A DNA stretch of 64,000 nucleotides from Sphingobacteriales bacterium (GCA_016700115.1 CP064999.1:1860001-1924000); one strand, 5' to 3'; counted from the stretch's first letter, positions 1 through 8,524 are shown. Translations and numbers: made by a program. The notes: a model not told the origin generated them from the sequence alone.

Positions 1-53
1 TCGGCTTGGCCTGAAAATACCTTTTGGTCGGGGGTTATTAATTCGAGGTTCAT
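1..53 (-). CDS. atpC: ATP synthase F1 epsilon subunit, N-terminal start only
   Basis: Only the first 17 codons lie in the window; the gene runs off the left edge. The minus-strand ATG ends at position 53 and reads MNLELITPDQKVFSGQA, the usual opening of the F1 epsilon subunit, which joins the gamma rotor stalk and modulates ATP hydrolysis. It begins 41 bp after the atpD stop on the same strand, the normal beta-epsilon order of F1 genes. The assignment rests on this short N-terminus plus gene order, which together are convincing. Confidence 0.8.
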   Translation of the reverse strand, partial: MNLELITPDQKVFSGQA

Positions 54-94
54 GTTTTGAGCCGGTTAAATCTTTTTAAAAATCGGGTAGGGGA

Positions 95-1606
95 TTAATT
101 GTTTTCTGCCTCAGCAAGTAATTTCTTGCCTTTTTCAATGGCATCATCAATAGTACCGACTAAGTTGAAGGCTGCTTCGGGATATTGGTCTAACTCACCA
201 TCCATGATCATGTTAAATCCGCGGATCGTTTCTTCAATCGGCACAAACACTCCCTTTAATCCGGTAAACTGTTCGGCTACGTGGAATGGCTGAGAGAGAA
301 AACGCTGAACGCGACGGGCACGAAGTACGACCAATTTATCATCTTCGCTCAATTCATCCATACCTAAGATGGCAATGATATCCTGAAGTTCTTTGTAGCG
401 TTGCAAAATGGCTTTTACCCTTTGAGCAGTCTGATAATGTTCTTCACCGACAATGTTGGGGGTCAGAATTCGTGAAGTTGACTCTAACGGGTCAACGGCG
501 GGATAAATACCAAGAGCGGCTAATTTACGGCTCAATACCGTAGTAGCGTCAAGGTGTGCAAAGGTAGTAGCCGGTGCGGGGTCGGTCAAGTCATCAGCAG
601 GTACATATACAGCCTGAACTGAGGTGATTGAACCGCGTTTGGTGGAGGTGATACGCTCCTGCATCAACCCCATTTCTGTAGCCAAAGTAGGCTGATAACC
701 TACTGCCGAGGGCATACGTCCAAGAAGTGCAGAAACTTCGGAACCTGCCTGTGTAAAGCGGAAGATATTGTCAATAAAGAAAAGGATGTCGCGTCCGCTG
801 CTGTCGCCCTCGTCTCCGTCGCGGAAATATTCGGCAACGGTCAACCCGGACAAGGCCACACGGGCACGCGCTCCGGGAGGTTCGTTCATTTGTCCGAAAA
901 CCATGGTGATAAAGGATTCTTCGAGCAGTTGGTTGTCAACTTTGCTTAAATCCCATGCGCCGGTTTCTTCAAGGTTGTGAATAAAGTCTTTACCATATTT
1001 TACCACATTTGCTTCGACCATTTCGCGAAGCAGGTCATTTCCTTCGCGGGTACGCTCACCAACACCTGCAAACACAGACAATCCGGAATAACCTAATGCG
1101 ATGTTGTTAATCAACTCCATGATTAATACCGTTTTACCTACCCCGGCACCACCGAACAACCCGATTTTTCCTCCCCGCAGGTAAGGCTCTAACAGGTCAA
1201 TTACCTTGATACCCGTAAAAAGTGGTTCAGCTTCGGTTGAAAGGTCTTCGTAGGCGGGCGGCTGACGGTGAATGGGGTAATGCTTCTCAGATTTGAGCGC
1301 TCCAATTCCGTCAATTGTATTGCCGATTACATTGAAAAGACGACCTCTGATATTATTGCCTACCGGCATTCGGATGGTCTGGCCGGTATCTACTACTTCC
1401 AAACCCCGCATCAAACCGTCGGTAGAATCCATCGCAATGGTACGAACGCTGTCTTCTCCTAAATGCTGCTGACATTCTAATACTAACTTCGTTCCATCTT
1501 CCCGGATTACCTCTAAGGCACTCAAAATCTCCGGCAAATGACCGCTTGGAAACGATACATCTATGACCGCACCTACAATTTGCTTAATTTTACCTGCTTT
1601 AGCCAT
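95..1606 (-). CDS. atpD: ATP synthase F1 beta subunit
   Basis: This is the catalytic beta subunit of the F1 sector, which makes ATP at the inner membrane using the proton or sodium gradient. The 503-residue length is normal for the family. The P-loop GGAGVGKT lies at residues 152-159, the GERTREGNDL segment follows near residue 183, and the MDELSEDD (DELSEED-type) segment is near 418. The start ATG at 1606 gives MAKAGKIKQIVGAVIDV, the standard beginning. It is followed on the same strand by atpC. No alpha, gamma or delta genes are seen upstream; the next 1.1 kb holds a promoter and a repeat array, so atpDC appears to be a separate unit, as in many Bacteroidota. Identification is essentially certain. 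Confidence 0.98.
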   Translation of the reverse strand: MAKAGKIKQIVGAVIDVSFPSGHLPEILSALEVIREDGTKLVLECQQHLGEDSVRTIAMDSTDGLMRGLEVVDTGQTIRMPVGNNIRGRLFNVIGNTIDGIGALKSEKHYPIHRQPPAYEDLSTEAEPLFTGIKVIDLLEPYLRGGKIGLFGGAGVGKTVLIMELINNIALGYSGLSVFAGVGERTREGNDLLREMVEANVVKYGKDFIHNLEETGAWDLSKVDNQLLEESFITMVFGQMNEPPGARARVALSGLTVAEYFRDGDEGDSSGRDILFFIDNIFRFTQAGSEVSALLGRMPSAVGYQPTLATEMGLMQERITSTKRGSITSVQAVYVPADDLTDPAPATTFAHLDATTVLSRKLAALGIYPAVDPLESTSRILTPNIVGEEHYQTAQRVKAILQRYKELQDIIAILGMDELSEDDKLVVLRARRVQRFLSQPFHVAEQFTGLKGVFVPIEETIRGFNMIMDGELDQYPEAAFNLVGTIDDAIEKGKKLLAEAENN

Positions 1607-1646
1607 GTTTATTGGTTCTGATTATAATCTTTTTTAAAATTTGCCG

Positions 1647-1680
1647 CAAAGATAGAACTTTTGCCTCAATAAAGCAACTT
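1647..1680 (-). promoter_or_regulatory. atpD: Bacteroidota-type promoter for atpDC
   Basis: On the minus strand TATCTTTG (1647-1654) matches the -7 consensus TAnnTTTG, and a TTG (1675-1677) sits exactly 20 nt upstream as the -33 element. The predicted transcript would start about 35 nt before the atpD ATG. This is a pattern match only. Confidence 0.65.
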
Positions 1681-1874
1681 GACCTCTAAATTAAGGACAA
1701 AAAAACGGCTTTATTTTGAACCTGATATTCATCAGTCATACCTTATCTTTTTTAAAAGTCAGTCTCCCAACTTGTGTAATCATAATTCCTGTGAGCCTTT
1801 TGAATAATCACACCCTGCAATTTGGCGATTCAGAACTGCCCTTTACATTCTTGGTGATAGTTTGGTGCACGCAA

Positions 1875-2189
1875 ATTTTAGGGTCTGCAAAATCTTATTG
1901 CGCCTCTGCATTGGGTTATTGTGCCTCCGCAATGCTACTAAGTATCCCTGCAATACTTTAAATCACCTCTGCATAGGCTTATTGCACCCCTGCATTGGGT
2001 GAATGTACCTGTGCATTGCCTTAAATCACCTCTGCAAAGACTTCATGCACCCCTGCATTGGGTTATTGTGCCTCCGCTTTGCTTTAAATCACCCCTGCAA
2101 TAAATCAAATCACCCCTGCAACAGGTTAATGCAACCCTGCATTGACTTAAAGCCCCCCTGCAATAAGTTATTGTCAACCCTTTTTGCTA
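1875..2189 (+). repeat. 21-bp-period degenerate tandem repeat, about 14 units (array 1)
   Basis: From about 1896 the sequence divides into consecutive 21-bp units of the form tattgcacccctgcattgggt, with a weaker unit before it. The cacc(c/t)ctgca core is best kept and the edges vary. Because 21 is a multiple of three, frames stay open: one reads heptads of the form xHPCxxL (from 2003), but an in-frame TGA interrupts this frame just before 2003. The array ends in attgtcaacccttt (2170-2183), a 14-base string also found at the matching end of the second array at 47387-47680. There are no unique spacers, so this is not CRISPR. Function is unknown. Confidence 0.85.
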
Positions 2190-2220
2190 CTCTAAATCTT
2201 TTTTTTTTGCAATAGTTACT

Positions 2221-2244
2221 GGGGAGGTGACGGTGGTTAGGTAG
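2221..2244 (+). pseudogene. Remnant of a T9SS sorting-domain 3' end
   Basis: The bases encode GEVTVVR followed by TAG, nearly matching the last codons GKVAVVR of the propeller-PKD genes that end at 8061 and 13583. The following 40 or so bases (gtgaaaagtgaaaaactaaaag type) also match what follows those genes. No coding sequence of the family is visible upstream, where the 21-bp array lies. I infer that an additional copy of the gene unit once stood here and was deleted, or that only its tail was copied. Confidence 0.6.
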
Positions 2245-2345
2245 TGAAAAGTGAAAAACTAAAAGTGAAAAGTGAAAAACTAAAAGTGAAAAGTGAAAAG
2301 CTAAAAGTGAAAAACCTGAAAGGGTTGAATGTGAATAACCGTATG
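2245..2345 (+). repeat. Dispersed repeat: gtgaaaag/actaaaa motif plus cctgaaagggttgaat tail
   Basis: Alternating gtgaaaa and actaaaa words are followed by acctgaaagggttgaatgtg and aataaccgtatg. The same block in plus orientation follows the genes ending at 8061 and 13583, and a reverse-complement copy lies at 16718-16800 directly before mutL. An AT-rich stretch built from words like ttaattgccaattg follows (2343-2390; again at 13640-13685). It is non-coding. Confidence 0.75.
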
Positions 2346-2472
2346 TTAATTGTCAATGGTTAATTGCCAATTGTCAATTGTCAGTTGCAAGAAAACCCTG
2401 TAAGGTAGCTTTTTTAAAAACCTCAAAGTTTTGCCAAACCTATATGGATTGACAAATTCAGACAATCAGCAA

Positions 2473-2505
2473 AAACATAGGATGTTTCGGAAACATTTTA
2501 TGTTT
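2473..2505. promoter_or_regulatory. Conserved hairpin in leader A
   Basis: The sequence is an almost perfect inverted repeat: aaacata, gg, atgtttc, one central g, gaaacat, tt, tatgttt. It is conserved at 8188-8220 in leader B and has no following T run on the plus strand, so it is more likely an operator or RNA structure than a terminator. The palindromic core atgtttcggaaacat would suit a dimeric regulator; that is inference. Confidence 0.5.
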
Positions 2506-2726
2506 AAACAAAGTGAGGCAACCCAGATAAATTATTTTTCGTTAAGAAAAGCAGGCATTTGATGCTAAAAAAAACTTTTTTTCAAAAAAAATGAAAAAAA
2601 GTGCGATTTTAAACTGATTTTTTTCTGTGAAAAGGAATAATATAAGTAATGCACCAGATAAACTCTTTCCTGAGAGAAAGATAAACTTAAGATGATGCAG
2701 ATTTTTAACCAAAACATTTATTTTTT

Positions 2727-2804
2727 ATGAACAAAAACCAAAACTCGTTTTTTCGCTTTTTAGCGATTGTTTGCATTAGTTTAATTTTTAATGGGGGGGG
2801 GTGA
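2727..2804 (+). other. Signal-peptide reading frame ending in a 9-G tract
   Basis: ATG at 2727 opens a typical signal peptide, MNKNQNSFFRFLAIVCISLI, then FNGGG and TGA at 2802. Nine G residues occupy 2793-2801. With ten (or seven) Gs the frame would continue into the large downstream protein and place an LFAQ cleavage site just before its mature part. As read, the leader peptide and the body are out of frame by one base. Either the tract is slippery (phase variation, transcriptional slippage) or the base count is a sequencing error. Confidence 0.7.
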
Positions 2805-5800
2805 ATAACCTTTTTGCACAAGAGTTTGCCGTCGGCTCTTTGATAATGCCTCCTTGTGAGCCTGCCGGAATTTGTATAGATTTTCTTGGCTGTAATGTTA
2901 TTTGCAACAATACAATTCAGAGGCAGCCATGCATCTACTCTTCGACACCTTTGCCAACCGGAATTGCGGGTATATTTTATGCCTGCGATTTCCCCATTTT
3001 TGGATGGGGACAGTCTGCCGGCACATGCGACTACTTCGAAAACAGCCCTCTTAACCCAGACGACGATATGACAGGTTCTATTGGTGTTTTTGGCGGCAAT
3101 GATTCGTTTTCTTATCCAGACCCTATAATTCCTTTTTTAACAATTTGGGTGTATCCAAGATCTGAAGTACCATTTTTAGTAGCAAATATTCAACCCAATA
3201 CAAATTATTTATTGAGTTATGTTCGGCGTAGTGTTAACAACATAAACATAACTACTGGTGCCGCCCCTCTACCTTTAATAGCTGAATATGATTTAGAACC
3301 TACTCACTTAGAAATAGCCACCTATAATTGGGAGAATTTACCCTGTGTTTCCAGTAGTCAAGTATTATCACAATTGCCTCTTACTGGAAGCGTATCATTA
3401 CTATCAGATAATCATTTTGGCGGTGCGAACCCTGAATTTGCTTGGAAACAGATAATTGCAGCTGTAACAACCGGCAATACTCCTACCCACAATGCCTTAT
3501 ACTGTTACATAAGAAGAGACATCTCACCCGAAGGGGGCTATTACATTCAAATAGACCACTTCGAGATGATACCCGATATTTTTATCAGCAACCAAACCGT
3601 TAATATGACCTGCAACGAAACATCTGTTACTATTGGCGACCCTTCGCTCTGTGCGAATACAGATTTGTTGAACATGCGCTATCGTTGGTCTGAATCAACA
3701 GACGGCGGTAATACCTGGACGGCCTTATTTAGTTTCGATAATCAAACTTCGATTGCTGTTGCGCCGGATGTCCCCACACAATATAAATTAACCAGATATT
3801 TTCCTGATTTTTTTATCGCACCTGATGGAACTCAAGTGCCCATCTCCACAATTAACGGAATTACCGGAACTGTAGTTAAAAACGCCATTATAACTGTAAT
3901 ACCTTATTATCAGGGCTTCGGTGGCAGTTTGGATTATACGGCAACAAACAGCGCACCCACATTGTGGACAAACGGCAGCAATCAGCTAAACAACTCCAAT
4001 ACAGCTACTACACCACTGTTATTTGGCGGTACGCTTACTATACCTACCGGGGTAAACATAGTTATAAGTGGCATGAATATTGAATTCGGGCCTTCTGCCC
4101 GAATTGTGGTACAACCGGGTGCAACGCTTTCGCTTCAAAACTGCCATTTAACCGGCACCTGCAACCAAATGTGGCAAGGAATACAAGCTTATGGAAACAG
4201 CAGTGGAAATTTCGGCAGAATTACTACTCCCAATGATGGTTCAACAAATATTATTGAACACGCTGTAACGGGTATTTGTACTTTTCAATACCCCATTTTA
4301 AACTTTACCACTATTAACAACAGCCTTGCTTCGATACCCGATTTTAATGCGCTTACAGGCATAGTAAATCTTGTTTTTACTAACTTATGGACACCGGGTG
4401 TTATAAACACCGCAAATGCCCAATTGCAATTGCACAATGTACGCTTTGTTGATTGTTTTATGGGAATAAACAACAGTTGGACACCCAGCAATAATGATGT
4501 GTATGAAAACTGCTTATTTACCACCACGGGCACGGGATTGAGATTTCCCTTTACTGGTTTTTCGCGCGGCGAAGCAGGTATTTTTGCCGTTTTTAACCAA
4601 ACGATGTTAATTGAAGGCTGCAGTTTTCAGAATATGAAATTTGGCACCCGAACCAACGGCACACAAAATTTAACCATGATACCCGAAACTGTAACCACAA
4701 CACCTTGTATATTCAATAACTGTTTGGTAGGCATATCTTCACGAAATTTTACCAACACTGCATTTCCTAACTGCACCATAACCGATAATACTTTTATAAA
4801 CTGTGGCACCGCGATACAAACACAAGGCAGCAATGCAACAATCAGGCGAAACAATATCAGTAATGGGCAGGGAACAGTAAGTATGGGTGTGTTTTCTTTA
4901 GGTTCTACCTTTACCATTGCCAACAATAATATCAGCAATACAACTATTGGCGTTGCCGTTACGGACGACGATTTAGCCGGCGGGCGGGTGTTTGGCAATA
5001 ACATACAAAATACAAACGGAGCCATTATGAGCGTAGGCAGCAATCTGATTACTCAAATACAATGCAACAACTTAGTAAACTACAACTATTATGCTATTGC
5101 TTCCGTGCCTTGGGCTGTTGCTGCCCAAATTGGCGATTTGGCAGACCAGGGAAATTGTGTGCCTACACCTTTTGTACAACCCGCAGCCAATGTTTTTACA
5201 CCGCCCGCCACAGGGGCCATATTAGACGATGTTTATTTATTTCCCATAAATACCAGCCAGTTTTTCTACCGCGATTTCGACGATCAACTCCCATGGACCG
5301 ACCCTAACTTTAGCATGTCGCCGGGGGTGTATCAGTCTTGTGGAGCCGTTTCTCCCTTTTTAAACTCTACATATTGCGGAAGTATCAGCCCTATGATACC
5401 CTCCGGCGATGTTAAAAACCTGACTGATATACATTTGCGCGATTTGATGACCTGCGCATGGGCTAAAGAATACGGCATGGCAAAAGATACGGCTAATTTA
5501 TTGGCATTTTTGCAGGAACTGAATACGCCTGTTGCCCAACGCTATTTGCTGCAATATGAATTGCAACAAAAAAACCTGCCCATTGTAAACCAATTGCTCC
5601 AGTTATTACCCTTAGATCGGGAGGAAGACATCAGCTACCACTATTTTTATGATTTGCTTTACCGTTTAGAGCAAGAACAGCGGACTTTTTTTGAAATTAC
5701 ACCCGAAGAAGAAAGTGCCTTGCTACAAATAGCCGACAGCCGCAGCCAAACGGCTTTTAAAGCCCAAACGATGTTGTATTTAGCACGAGGGCTAGAATTT

Positions 5801-6127
5801 GAAGTAACGCTGCCCGAACTGAACTGGCAGACTGCTTTTAAAAACGGTAAGCCCGACAATAACAGGACAGTGCTGCTACAACCCAACCCTGCCCAAAACC
5901 AAGTAACGGTTACCTACAATTTAGACAACCAAGCGCAAAGCCCTCAAGCACAAGTGCAATTGTATTTTTATAATGTATCGGGCAAACTGGTATATCAAAC
6001 CACATTACAAGGGGCAGGCACAGAAAGCATATCTGTTAATGCTTTTCAAGCCGGCATTTATTTTTGCCAGATTATAGCCGGTAGCGGTAAAATACTGTCG
6101 CACCAAAAATTAGTAATTGTAAAATAA
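2801..6127 (+). CDS. Secreted beta-helix protein with T9SS C-terminal sorting domain
   Basis: As read, the frame opens with GTG inside the poly-G tract; the likely true start is ATG 2727 (see the signal-peptide entry). The 1108-residue body has Ig-like segments to about residue 380, then a right-handed parallel beta-helix region (roughly 400-800) rich in N-x-I/F repeats such as CTITDNTFINC and TIRRNNISN. A helical region (about 880-1010) follows, then a type A sorting domain from LLQPNPAQNQ to KLVIVK at the end. The product should cross the outer membrane by the type IX system and be anchored or released. It is the paralogue of the broken gene at 8441-11716. It sits 89 bp before the propeller-PKD gene, with which it forms a duplicated pair. 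Ligand or substrate is unknown. Confidence 0.8.
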   Translation: MNNLFAQEFAVGSLIMPPCEPAGICIDFLGCNVICNNTIQRQPCIYSSTPLPTGIAGIFYACDFPIFGWGQSAGTCDYFENSPLNPDDDMTGSIGVFGGNDSFSYPDPIIPFLTIWVYPRSEVPFLVANIQPNTNYLLSYVRRSVNNINITTGAAPLPLIAEYDLEPTHLEIATYNWENLPCVSSSQVLSQLPLTGSVSLLSDNHFGGANPEFAWKQIIAAVTTGNTPTHNALYCYIRRDISPEGGYYIQIDHFEMIPDIFISNQTVNMTCNETSVTIGDPSLCANTDLLNMRYRWSESTDGGNTWTALFSFDNQTSIAVAPDVPTQYKLTRYFPDFFIAPDGTQVPISTINGITGTVVKNAIITVIPYYQGFGGSLDYTATNSAPTLWTNGSNQLNNSNTATTPLLFGGTLTIPTGVNIVISGMNIEFGPSARIVVQPGATLSLQNCHLTGTCNQMWQGIQAYGNSSGNFGRITTPNDGSTNIIEHAVTGICTFQYPILNFTTINNSLASIPDFNALTGIVNLVFTNLWTPGVINTANAQLQLHNVRFVDCFMGINNSWTPSNNDVYENCLFTTTGTGLRFPFTGFSRGEAGIFAVFNQTMLIEGCSFQNMKFGTRTNGTQNLTMIPETVTTTPCIFNNCLVGISSRNFTNTAFPNCTITDNTFINCGTAIQTQGSNATIRRNNISNGQGTVSMGVFSLGSTFTIANNNISNTTIGVAVTDDDLAGGRVFGNNIQNTNGAIMSVGSNLITQIQCNNLVNYNYYAIASVPWAVAAQIGDLADQGNCVPTPFVQPAANVFTPPATGAILDDVYLFPINTSQFFYRDFDDQLPWTDPNFSMSPGVYQSCGAVSPFLNSTYCGSISPMIPSGDVKNLTDIHLRDLMTCAWAKEYGMAKDTANLLAFLQELNTPVAQRYLLQYELQQKNLPIVNQLLQLLPLDREEDISYHYFYDLLYRLEQEQRTFFEITPEEESALLQIADSRSQTAFKAQTMLYLARGLEFEVTLPELNWQTAFKNGKPDNNRTVLLQPNPAQNQVTVTYNLDNQAQSPQAQVQLYFYNVSGKLVYQTTLQGAGTESISVNAFQAGIYFCQIIAGSGKILSHQKLVIVK

Positions 6128-6146
6128 ATTCTAAACTCACATTTGT

Positions 6147-6189
6147 AACCATAGATGTAGCGGTAACTGCATCCGCTTTATCTGTGGTT
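6147..6189 (+). terminator. Long hairpin between the paired surface genes
   Basis: aaccatagat and agcgg pair with ccgct and atctgtggtt around the loop taactgcat, with one mismatch and a small bulge. It lies 20 bp after the beta-helix gene stop. A T tract is absent, so it may be an attenuator or processing site. Confidence 0.5.
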
Positions 6190-6216
6190 ATCATGATACA
6201 CTAAAATCTATCGGTC

Positions 6217-8061
6217 ATGAAAAATATAAACTTGCTTTGTGTTTTGCTGCTATTTATGAGCTGTATTGGCATCGCTCAAAGTAAATATTTTGAAATATCA
6301 TACAACTGGGACGACAATAACAACTCAAACGGTTGGTCTATTCTAATAAACAATGCCGGAAACTACGTAATTGGCGGCAATACAAAAGACGACAGCCTGT
6401 TCGCAGAGGATTTCCGTCCTTTTTTATTAGAGATGAATAAAGAAGGACAAATTTTGAGTGTACACGAATATATTCATCCGAGTAACTACCCCAGTTCCAT
6501 TTTAGATTTTGATTATAATGGCAGCGAATATTTTTTGGGGGGATGGATAGCTAGCCCCAATCCAAATGTGTATTATATGCTACTTGATTTAAACTTTAAT
6601 CTATTAAAAGTTAGCGAAATAGGGAGTTATGAGTTTCAGAATAATTGTCAATCTGTGTGTAAAACATCTGATAATGGATATTTGTTAGGAGGTCAATATG
6701 GATTCACAGCACCGACCGATTATTCTCACCCATATTTAATTAAAACAGACAGCACAGGCCATAAACAATGGGATACTATTTACTACAACTATGGAAATCC
6801 CTATAACAGTTGGATAAGGGATATACAACCCGACCCCGATGGTGGCTACTATCTTATTGGCAGTACCACTGCTACGGGCTTTATAGGCGACATACTATTA
6901 ATGAAAATTGACGAGCAGGGCAATGAACTCTGGCATGAAATTTATGACTACAATCTTTTTGGAGAAGAAGCAGTTGCCGAATGGGGAGGCAGTATTTTGG
7001 TTTGTTCAGGAGAAGGGCTATTAGTAAGTTCTGTTCACCAAAACTATTTAGCATTTCCTATAAAACCTCGAAAAACAATACTAATAAAACTCGATACAAG
7101 CCGAAATATAGAATGGGATACTTTTTATAATACCGACTTTGATGGGTTTCAGGCTGCTCGCGTCATCCAAGCTACTGATGAAGGTTTTGTATTTGCAGGC
7201 TTGCAATTTCCAACTTCTGCGAGTAATAATGTAAAAGCAATATTGGCCAGAACCGATGCCAACGGCAATCTTTTATGGAAAAGATTATATGACTACGCAG
7301 GCTTTGACAACTACTTTTATGATTTGATAGGCACCCCCGACGGAGATTTTATTGCCTGTGGGCGTACAGAGTACTACGATTTTCCGGCGGGTATTGGCCA
7401 AGCCAATCTGTATATCGTTAAAACCAACTGCATGGGTCTGCTCACCGAGCCGGAGGCAGCTTTTGCCTACGAGCCTTTGGGCAGCAACGAAATACAGTTT
7501 ACCAACCAAACCCTCTACGCTTACCCCGACAGCATAGACGGCGGCTACTATCGTTGGGATTGGGGCGACGGCAGCCCGCCTTACCTCTGCGGGCAAGGCT
7601 ACGACCTCTGCTCCGGCAATATCCTGACCCATCAATACCCGGCTTCCGGCACTTATACCACCACCCTCACCGCTATCGTCTGTTCAGACACTTCCTTAGT
7701 ACAGGCACAGATAGATACCGAAGGCGGGGGCGGCACGGTAGGATTACCCCCTGACATGCCACCCCCCGACCCACTAAAGGGCGAAAAATCCTTACAGGTT
7801 TACCCCAACCCCGCCACAAACACCCTCACCTTTCAACAGGTTTCAAAGTCCCCTTCAGGGGATTTAGGGGTGAACGGGGCAGGAGATTTGGAAATAAAAC
7901 TACACACCCTCACCGGACAAACCGCCTTGCAAACCACCCTTGCCGCAGGCGAAACAAACAAAACCATTTCGGTGGCCCATCTTCCGGTTGGGATGTATCT
8001 CTATGAGGCCGAGCAATCGGGCAGTGTGTTGGCGCGGGGGAAGGTGGCGGTGGTTAGGTAG
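6217..8061 (+). CDS. Secreted beta-propeller-like, PKD and T9SS sorting-domain protein (copy A)
   Basis: The ATG at 6217 opens a signal peptide MKNINLLCVLLLFMSCIGIA followed by QS. Residues 30-400 hold repeats with the pattern GGYYLIGSTT or GGFVFAG followed by DxxGNxLW, the look of a WD/kelch-like propeller. A PKD domain (about 415-500, WDWGDGSPPY) and a type A T9SS sorting domain (VYPNPATNTL to GKVAVVR) end the protein. From about position 7430 the DNA is nearly identical to 12974-13583, while the N-terminal halves are clearly divergent. The sorting domain carries an in-frame palindromic insert (SPSGDLG). It is the intact member of the two copies. Likely a cell-surface or adhesive protein; ligand unknown. 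Confidence 0.85.
   Translation: MKNINLLCVLLLFMSCIGIAQSKYFEISYNWDDNNNSNGWSILINNAGNYVIGGNTKDDSLFAEDFRPFLLEMNKEGQILSVHEYIHPSNYPSSILDFDYNGSEYFLGGWIASPNPNVYYMLLDLNFNLLKVSEIGSYEFQNNCQSVCKTSDNGYLLGGQYGFTAPTDYSHPYLIKTDSTGHKQWDTIYYNYGNPYNSWIRDIQPDPDGGYYLIGSTTATGFIGDILLMKIDEQGNELWHEIYDYNLFGEEAVAEWGGSILVCSGEGLLVSSVHQNYLAFPIKPRKTILIKLDTSRNIEWDTFYNTDFDGFQAARVIQATDEGFVFAGLQFPTSASNNVKAILARTDANGNLLWKRLYDYAGFDNYFYDLIGTPDGDFIACGRTEYYDFPAGIGQANLYIVKTNCMGLLTEPEAAFAYEPLGSNEIQFTNQTLYAYPDSIDGGYYRWDWGDGSPPYLCGQGYDLCSGNILTHQYPASGTYTTTLTAIVCSDTSLVQAQIDTEGGGGTVGLPPDMPPPDPLKGEKSLQVYPNPATNTLTFQQVSKSPSGDLGVNGAGDLEIKLHTLTGQTALQTTLAAGETNKTISVAHLPVGMYLYEAEQSGSVLARGKVAVVR
7430..8061 (+). repeat. PKD-CTD cassette, copy A
   Basis: This stretch and 12974-13583 differ by a handful of substitutions, a 24-bp indel (present here near 7751-7774) and a 1-bp insertion in the other copy. 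The much lower similarity of the upstream coding parts implies recent gene conversion or domain shuffling of the cassette. Confidence 0.85.
7847..7876. repeat. Palindromic element inside the sorting-domain coding region
   Basis: tccccttcagggga (7849-7862) followed by tttagggg forms a palindrome-rich insert that encodes SPSGDLGV between the first and second strands of the sorting domain. The same insert lies at 13371-13394 in copy B. It is in frame and extends a variable loop. Its composition differs from the flanking code, which suggests a mobile palindromic element of the type known in other bacteria (inference). Confidence 0.5.
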
Positions 8062-8125
8062 TGAAAAGTGAAAAACTAAAAGTGAAAAGTGAAAAACTAA
8101 AAGTGAAAAACCTGAAAGGTGGTAG
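8062..8125 (+). repeat. Dispersed gtgaaaag/actaaaa repeat, second plus-strand copy
   Basis: It follows the TAG of the preceding gene directly and matches 2245-2310 and 13584-13625, including the acctgaaag tail. It is non-coding. Confidence 0.75.
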
Positions 8126-8151
8126 TGTTTAAAATCCTTATAGGTTTGGCA

Positions 8152-8524
8152 AACCTATAAGGATTGACAAATTCAGACAATTAGCAAAAACATAGGATGT
8201 TTCGGAAACATTTTATGTTTAAACAGTTTCAGGCAACCCATTTAAACTATTTTTCGTTAAGAAAAGCAGGCATTTGATGCTAAAAAAACTTTTTTTCAAA
8301 AAAAATGAAAAAAAGTGCGATTTTAAGCTGATTTTTTTCTGTGAAAAGGAATAATATAAGTAAGGCACCAGATAAACTCTTTCCTGAGAGAAAGATAAAC
8401 TTAAGATGATGAAGAATTTTAAACCAAAACATTATTTTTTATGAACAAAAACAAAACTCCGTTTTTTCGCTTTTTAGCGATTGTTTGCATTAGTTTAATT
8501 TTTAATGGGGGGGGTGAATAGCCT
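8152..8524 (+). repeat. Leader repeat, copy B
   Basis: This is the second copy of the 370-bp leader at 2434-2810, with the same hairpin at 8188-8220 and the same signal-peptide codons (ATG 8441). Its poly-G tract has eight Gs (8507-8514) instead of nine. It precedes the decayed second beta-helix gene. Confidence 0.85.

Larger units (their letters stand above)
2434..2810 (+). repeat. Leader repeat, copy A (370-bp direct repeat with 8152-8524)
   Basis: This stretch and 8152-8524 align along their whole length with only scattered substitutions and small indels. It contains a near-perfect hairpin at 2473-2505 (arms built on aaacata and atgttt), a poly-A/T rich part with runs of A and T, and the first codons of the downstream beta-helix protein, ending in the poly-G tract. 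It probably carries promoter and 5' untranslated region, though no clear TAnnTTTG box was found in it. Confidence 0.85.

Noticed and set aside
1875..2189. CRISPR array
   Set aside because: Units are degenerate, only 21 bp long, gapless and without unique spacers; no cas genes are in the window.
2003..2215. Small protein of xHPCxxL heptads
   Set aside because: Frame is an automatic result of a 21-bp period, is interrupted by a TGA, and the core varies between codons for P and L.
8188..8220. Rho-independent terminator
   Set aside because: The hairpin lacks a T tract and sits upstream of a signal peptide, so a regulatory role is more likely.
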